6,531 nt of DNA from positions 1-6,531 of the forward strand of contig JAGDAG010000012.1 in NCBI GenBank assembly GCA_017959625.1, written 5' to 3'. Shown piece after piece: positions 5,598 to 6,531 of the stretch (positions are counted from its first letter, which is position 1; each line of letters opens with the position of its first letter). This stretch comes from Abditibacteriota bacterium. Its GTDB lineage: Bacteria; Armatimonadota; UBA5829. Made by a program: the position numbers and the translations under genes. The notes under the pieces were generated by a model. That model saw only the letters and a program-made list of their open reading frames with translations. It did no database searches and was not told where the DNA came from.

Positions 5598-6416
5598 TTA
5601 TGACATGCCTGCAAAAAAGCCTTCCCGGACAGCGGAAACCGTGGTCTCCGGAAGGGCGGAATCTGTTTGGTTTTTATACACGGGCTCCCGGGAAGCGTTG
5701 GGAACAAAATCCCAGGCCTTTGCGCTGTCCATATCCCCGAAAGGCGCAAACCTGCCCGCGCCGTTGCTCCATATCAGCATCCGGTCGGCGGTTCCGTATT
5801 TCTCTTTGTTTTTCTGCAGGTACGCGGCGTCGGGCATTATCCTCCAGTGCTCTTTTGCGCCGCCCTCATATTCGAGCCTCAATACGTCCGGCGCGGCAAA
5901 GCTTACCGAGACGGGAACGGGAGTCTTGTGGCCCGTGTTCTCGGACTGCATGAACTCCGGAGGAAGGATATACCGGATGATAACGGTCTTCCCGTTGGCC
6001 TTCTCGGCCCGGATCTCGTCCACAACCACCCGTTCGCTGCGGATCCACGGCTGCTTTTTGAAGGGCGAGAGCAGCGCCACCACAAATGTTTTTCCGTCTT
6101 TCGTAAAGGTTTTATAAACTGTTTCGCGGCTGCCCTTGCTTTTGTCGACGCCGGTCCATCCCGCTTTTCCGACTGTCTCCTTCAGCTTTTTGGAGTCAAA
6201 GGAAATGCTTTTGTTTTCCTCTTGGTTTTTCCGCACCGTTTTTTCGATTATCACCGCATCGCCGTATTCCACGGCAAAGGAATAATAAACGTCCGAGTCG
6301 CTCACATACTTGTTCAGGTATTCCGGAACGCCGGAAACCACCACGGAATAAGAATGCCCGCAAAGGGGCAAAACGAAAACCATAAGGAAAACGAAATAAA
6401 GTGTTGCCTTTTTCAT
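5598..6416 (-). CDS. Exported protein of unknown function
   Basis: I do not recognise this 272-aa protein. It begins with a typical export signal: MKK, then a hydrophobic stretch at about residues 5-18 (LYFVFLMVFVLPL), then CGHSYS. A signal peptidase I cut after SYS (near residue 24) is plausible. The Cys19 context (LPLC) lacks Gly or Ala before the Cys, so a lipoprotein is less likely. The mature part is mixed charged and beta-prone, with Val/Ile/Phe-rich strands at 41-58 and 110-138 and aromatic-rich stretches (HWRIMPDAAYL, 170-180; ADRMLIWSNGAGRFAPFG, 200-217). No catalytic motif, repeat or membrane anchor stands out. Start choice: the ATG at 6416-6414 has a ribosome site (GAGAGGA, 6430-6424) 7 nt upstream and leads straight into the signal peptide, whereas the frame's extension to 6515 adds 33 basic residues without signal features. 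It lies alone on this strand, convergent with the permease. Confidence 0.75.
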   Translation of the reverse strand: MKKATLYFVFLMVFVLPLCGHSYSVVVSGVPEYLNKYVSDSDVYYSFAVEYGDAVIIEKTVRKNQEENKSISFDSKKLKETVGKAGWTGVDKSKGSRETVYKTFTKDGKTFVVALLSPFKKQPWIRSERVVVDEIRAEKANGKTVIIRYILPPEFMQSENTGHKTPVPVSVSFAAPDVLRLEYEGGAKEHWRIMPDAAYLQKNKEKYGTADRMLIWSNGAGRFAPFGDMDSAKAWDFVPNASREPVYKNQTDSALPETTVSAVREGFFAGMS

Positions 6417-6423
6417 TTTTCGA

Positions 6424-6430
6424 TCCTCTC
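6424..6430 (-). promoter_or_regulatory. Shine-Dalgarno site that fixes the start of the exported protein
   Basis: On the minus strand GAGAGGA lies 7 nt before the ATG at 6416. It supports the 272-aa product that starts with a signal peptide over the 305-aa frame extension. Confidence 0.7.
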
Positions 6431-6432
6431 TT

Positions 6433-6482
6433 CGGGCGCGGAGCGATATCCCGCCCCGGTGACGGCCGCGCCCGTCTTTTTT
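6433..6482. repeat. GC-only 9-bp inverted repeat in the leader of the exported-protein gene
   Basis: CGGGCGCGG (6433-6441) and CCGCGCCCG (6466-6474) are perfect inverted repeats around a 24-nt spacer. On the minus-strand transcript the stem ends 2 nt before the Shine-Dalgarno. On the plus strand the second arm is followed by TC and six T (6477-6482), which has the form of an intrinsic terminator facing right. A shorter alternative stem, GACGG with CCGTC (6461-6465 and 6472-6476), competes with the long one. Confidence 0.55.
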
Positions 6483-6531
6483 CGTTATTTCTGTTATAAA
6501 AGTTCCGGCGGTCAAAAAAACTGCCCTTTAA

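Noticed and set aside
5533..6117. Plus-strand frame of 194 codons opposite the exported-protein gene
   Set aside because: It begins inside the terminator loop, has no ribosome site, and opposes a gene with a signal peptide and a good ribosome site.
6484..6515. Promoter for the exported-protein gene (minus strand TTGACC at 6515-6510, TATAAC at 6498-6493)
   Set aside because: Spacing is only 11 bp for that pair, and the boxes found at 17-20 bp are poor matches. A promoter is likely in this leader or beyond it, but I cannot place it.
1..6531. CRISPR array, insertion sequence, tRNA or rRNA, phage or defence genes
   Set aside because: No spaced direct repeats, transposase-like or integrase-like frames, cloverleaf or rRNA-like sequence were seen. 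Coding is dense and housekeeping in nature.

Overview
This 6.5 kb window is ordinary bacterial chromosome. It holds two secreted or lipid-related genes at the edges and a compact four-gene housekeeping operon in the middle. The gene order coaD followed by a coiled-coil 'subunit-H-like' protein, then pta-ackA, together with frequent AUA and AGA/AGG codons and purine-rich ribosome binding sites, suggests an anaerobic fermenter. It could be Clostridia-like or from a related deep lineage such as the Armatimonadota/Abditibacteriota. The sequence alone does not settle the phylum.

Layout. Positions 1-998 (+) encode a class 3 (alpha/beta hydrolase) lipase-like protein that is probably cut at its N-terminus by the window edge. 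A short gap (999-1083) holds a weak terminator and a near-consensus sigma70-type promoter (TTTACA, 17 bp, TATAAT). From it runs an apparent operon: coaD (1084-1566), a coiled-coil protein with an acidic tail (1577-2242), pta (2277-3281) and ackA (3291-4523). The operon ends at a strong intrinsic terminator (4536-4578). Immediately after the T-tract a DMT/EamA-type permease begins (4586-5494, +), with no visible Shine-Dalgarno. A perfect 15-bp-stem hairpin (5515-5549) separates it from a convergent minus-strand gene (5598-6416) for an exported protein of unknown function. That gene's leader carries a 9-bp all-GC inverted repeat.

How the genes work together. CoaD makes dephospho-CoA, the penultimate step of CoA synthesis. 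Pta converts acetyl-CoA to acetyl phosphate and releases free CoA, and AckA converts acetyl phosphate to acetate with ATP formation. The operon therefore joins CoA supply to the acetyl-CoA/acetate energy pathway, with a coiled-coil protein of unknown role in between. I see no CRISPR array, mobile element, tRNA or rRNA. I found no convincing new system. The best leads are the coiled-coil protein, the hairpin before pta, the unidentified exported protein with its structured leader, and the initiation-signal-poor permease start.
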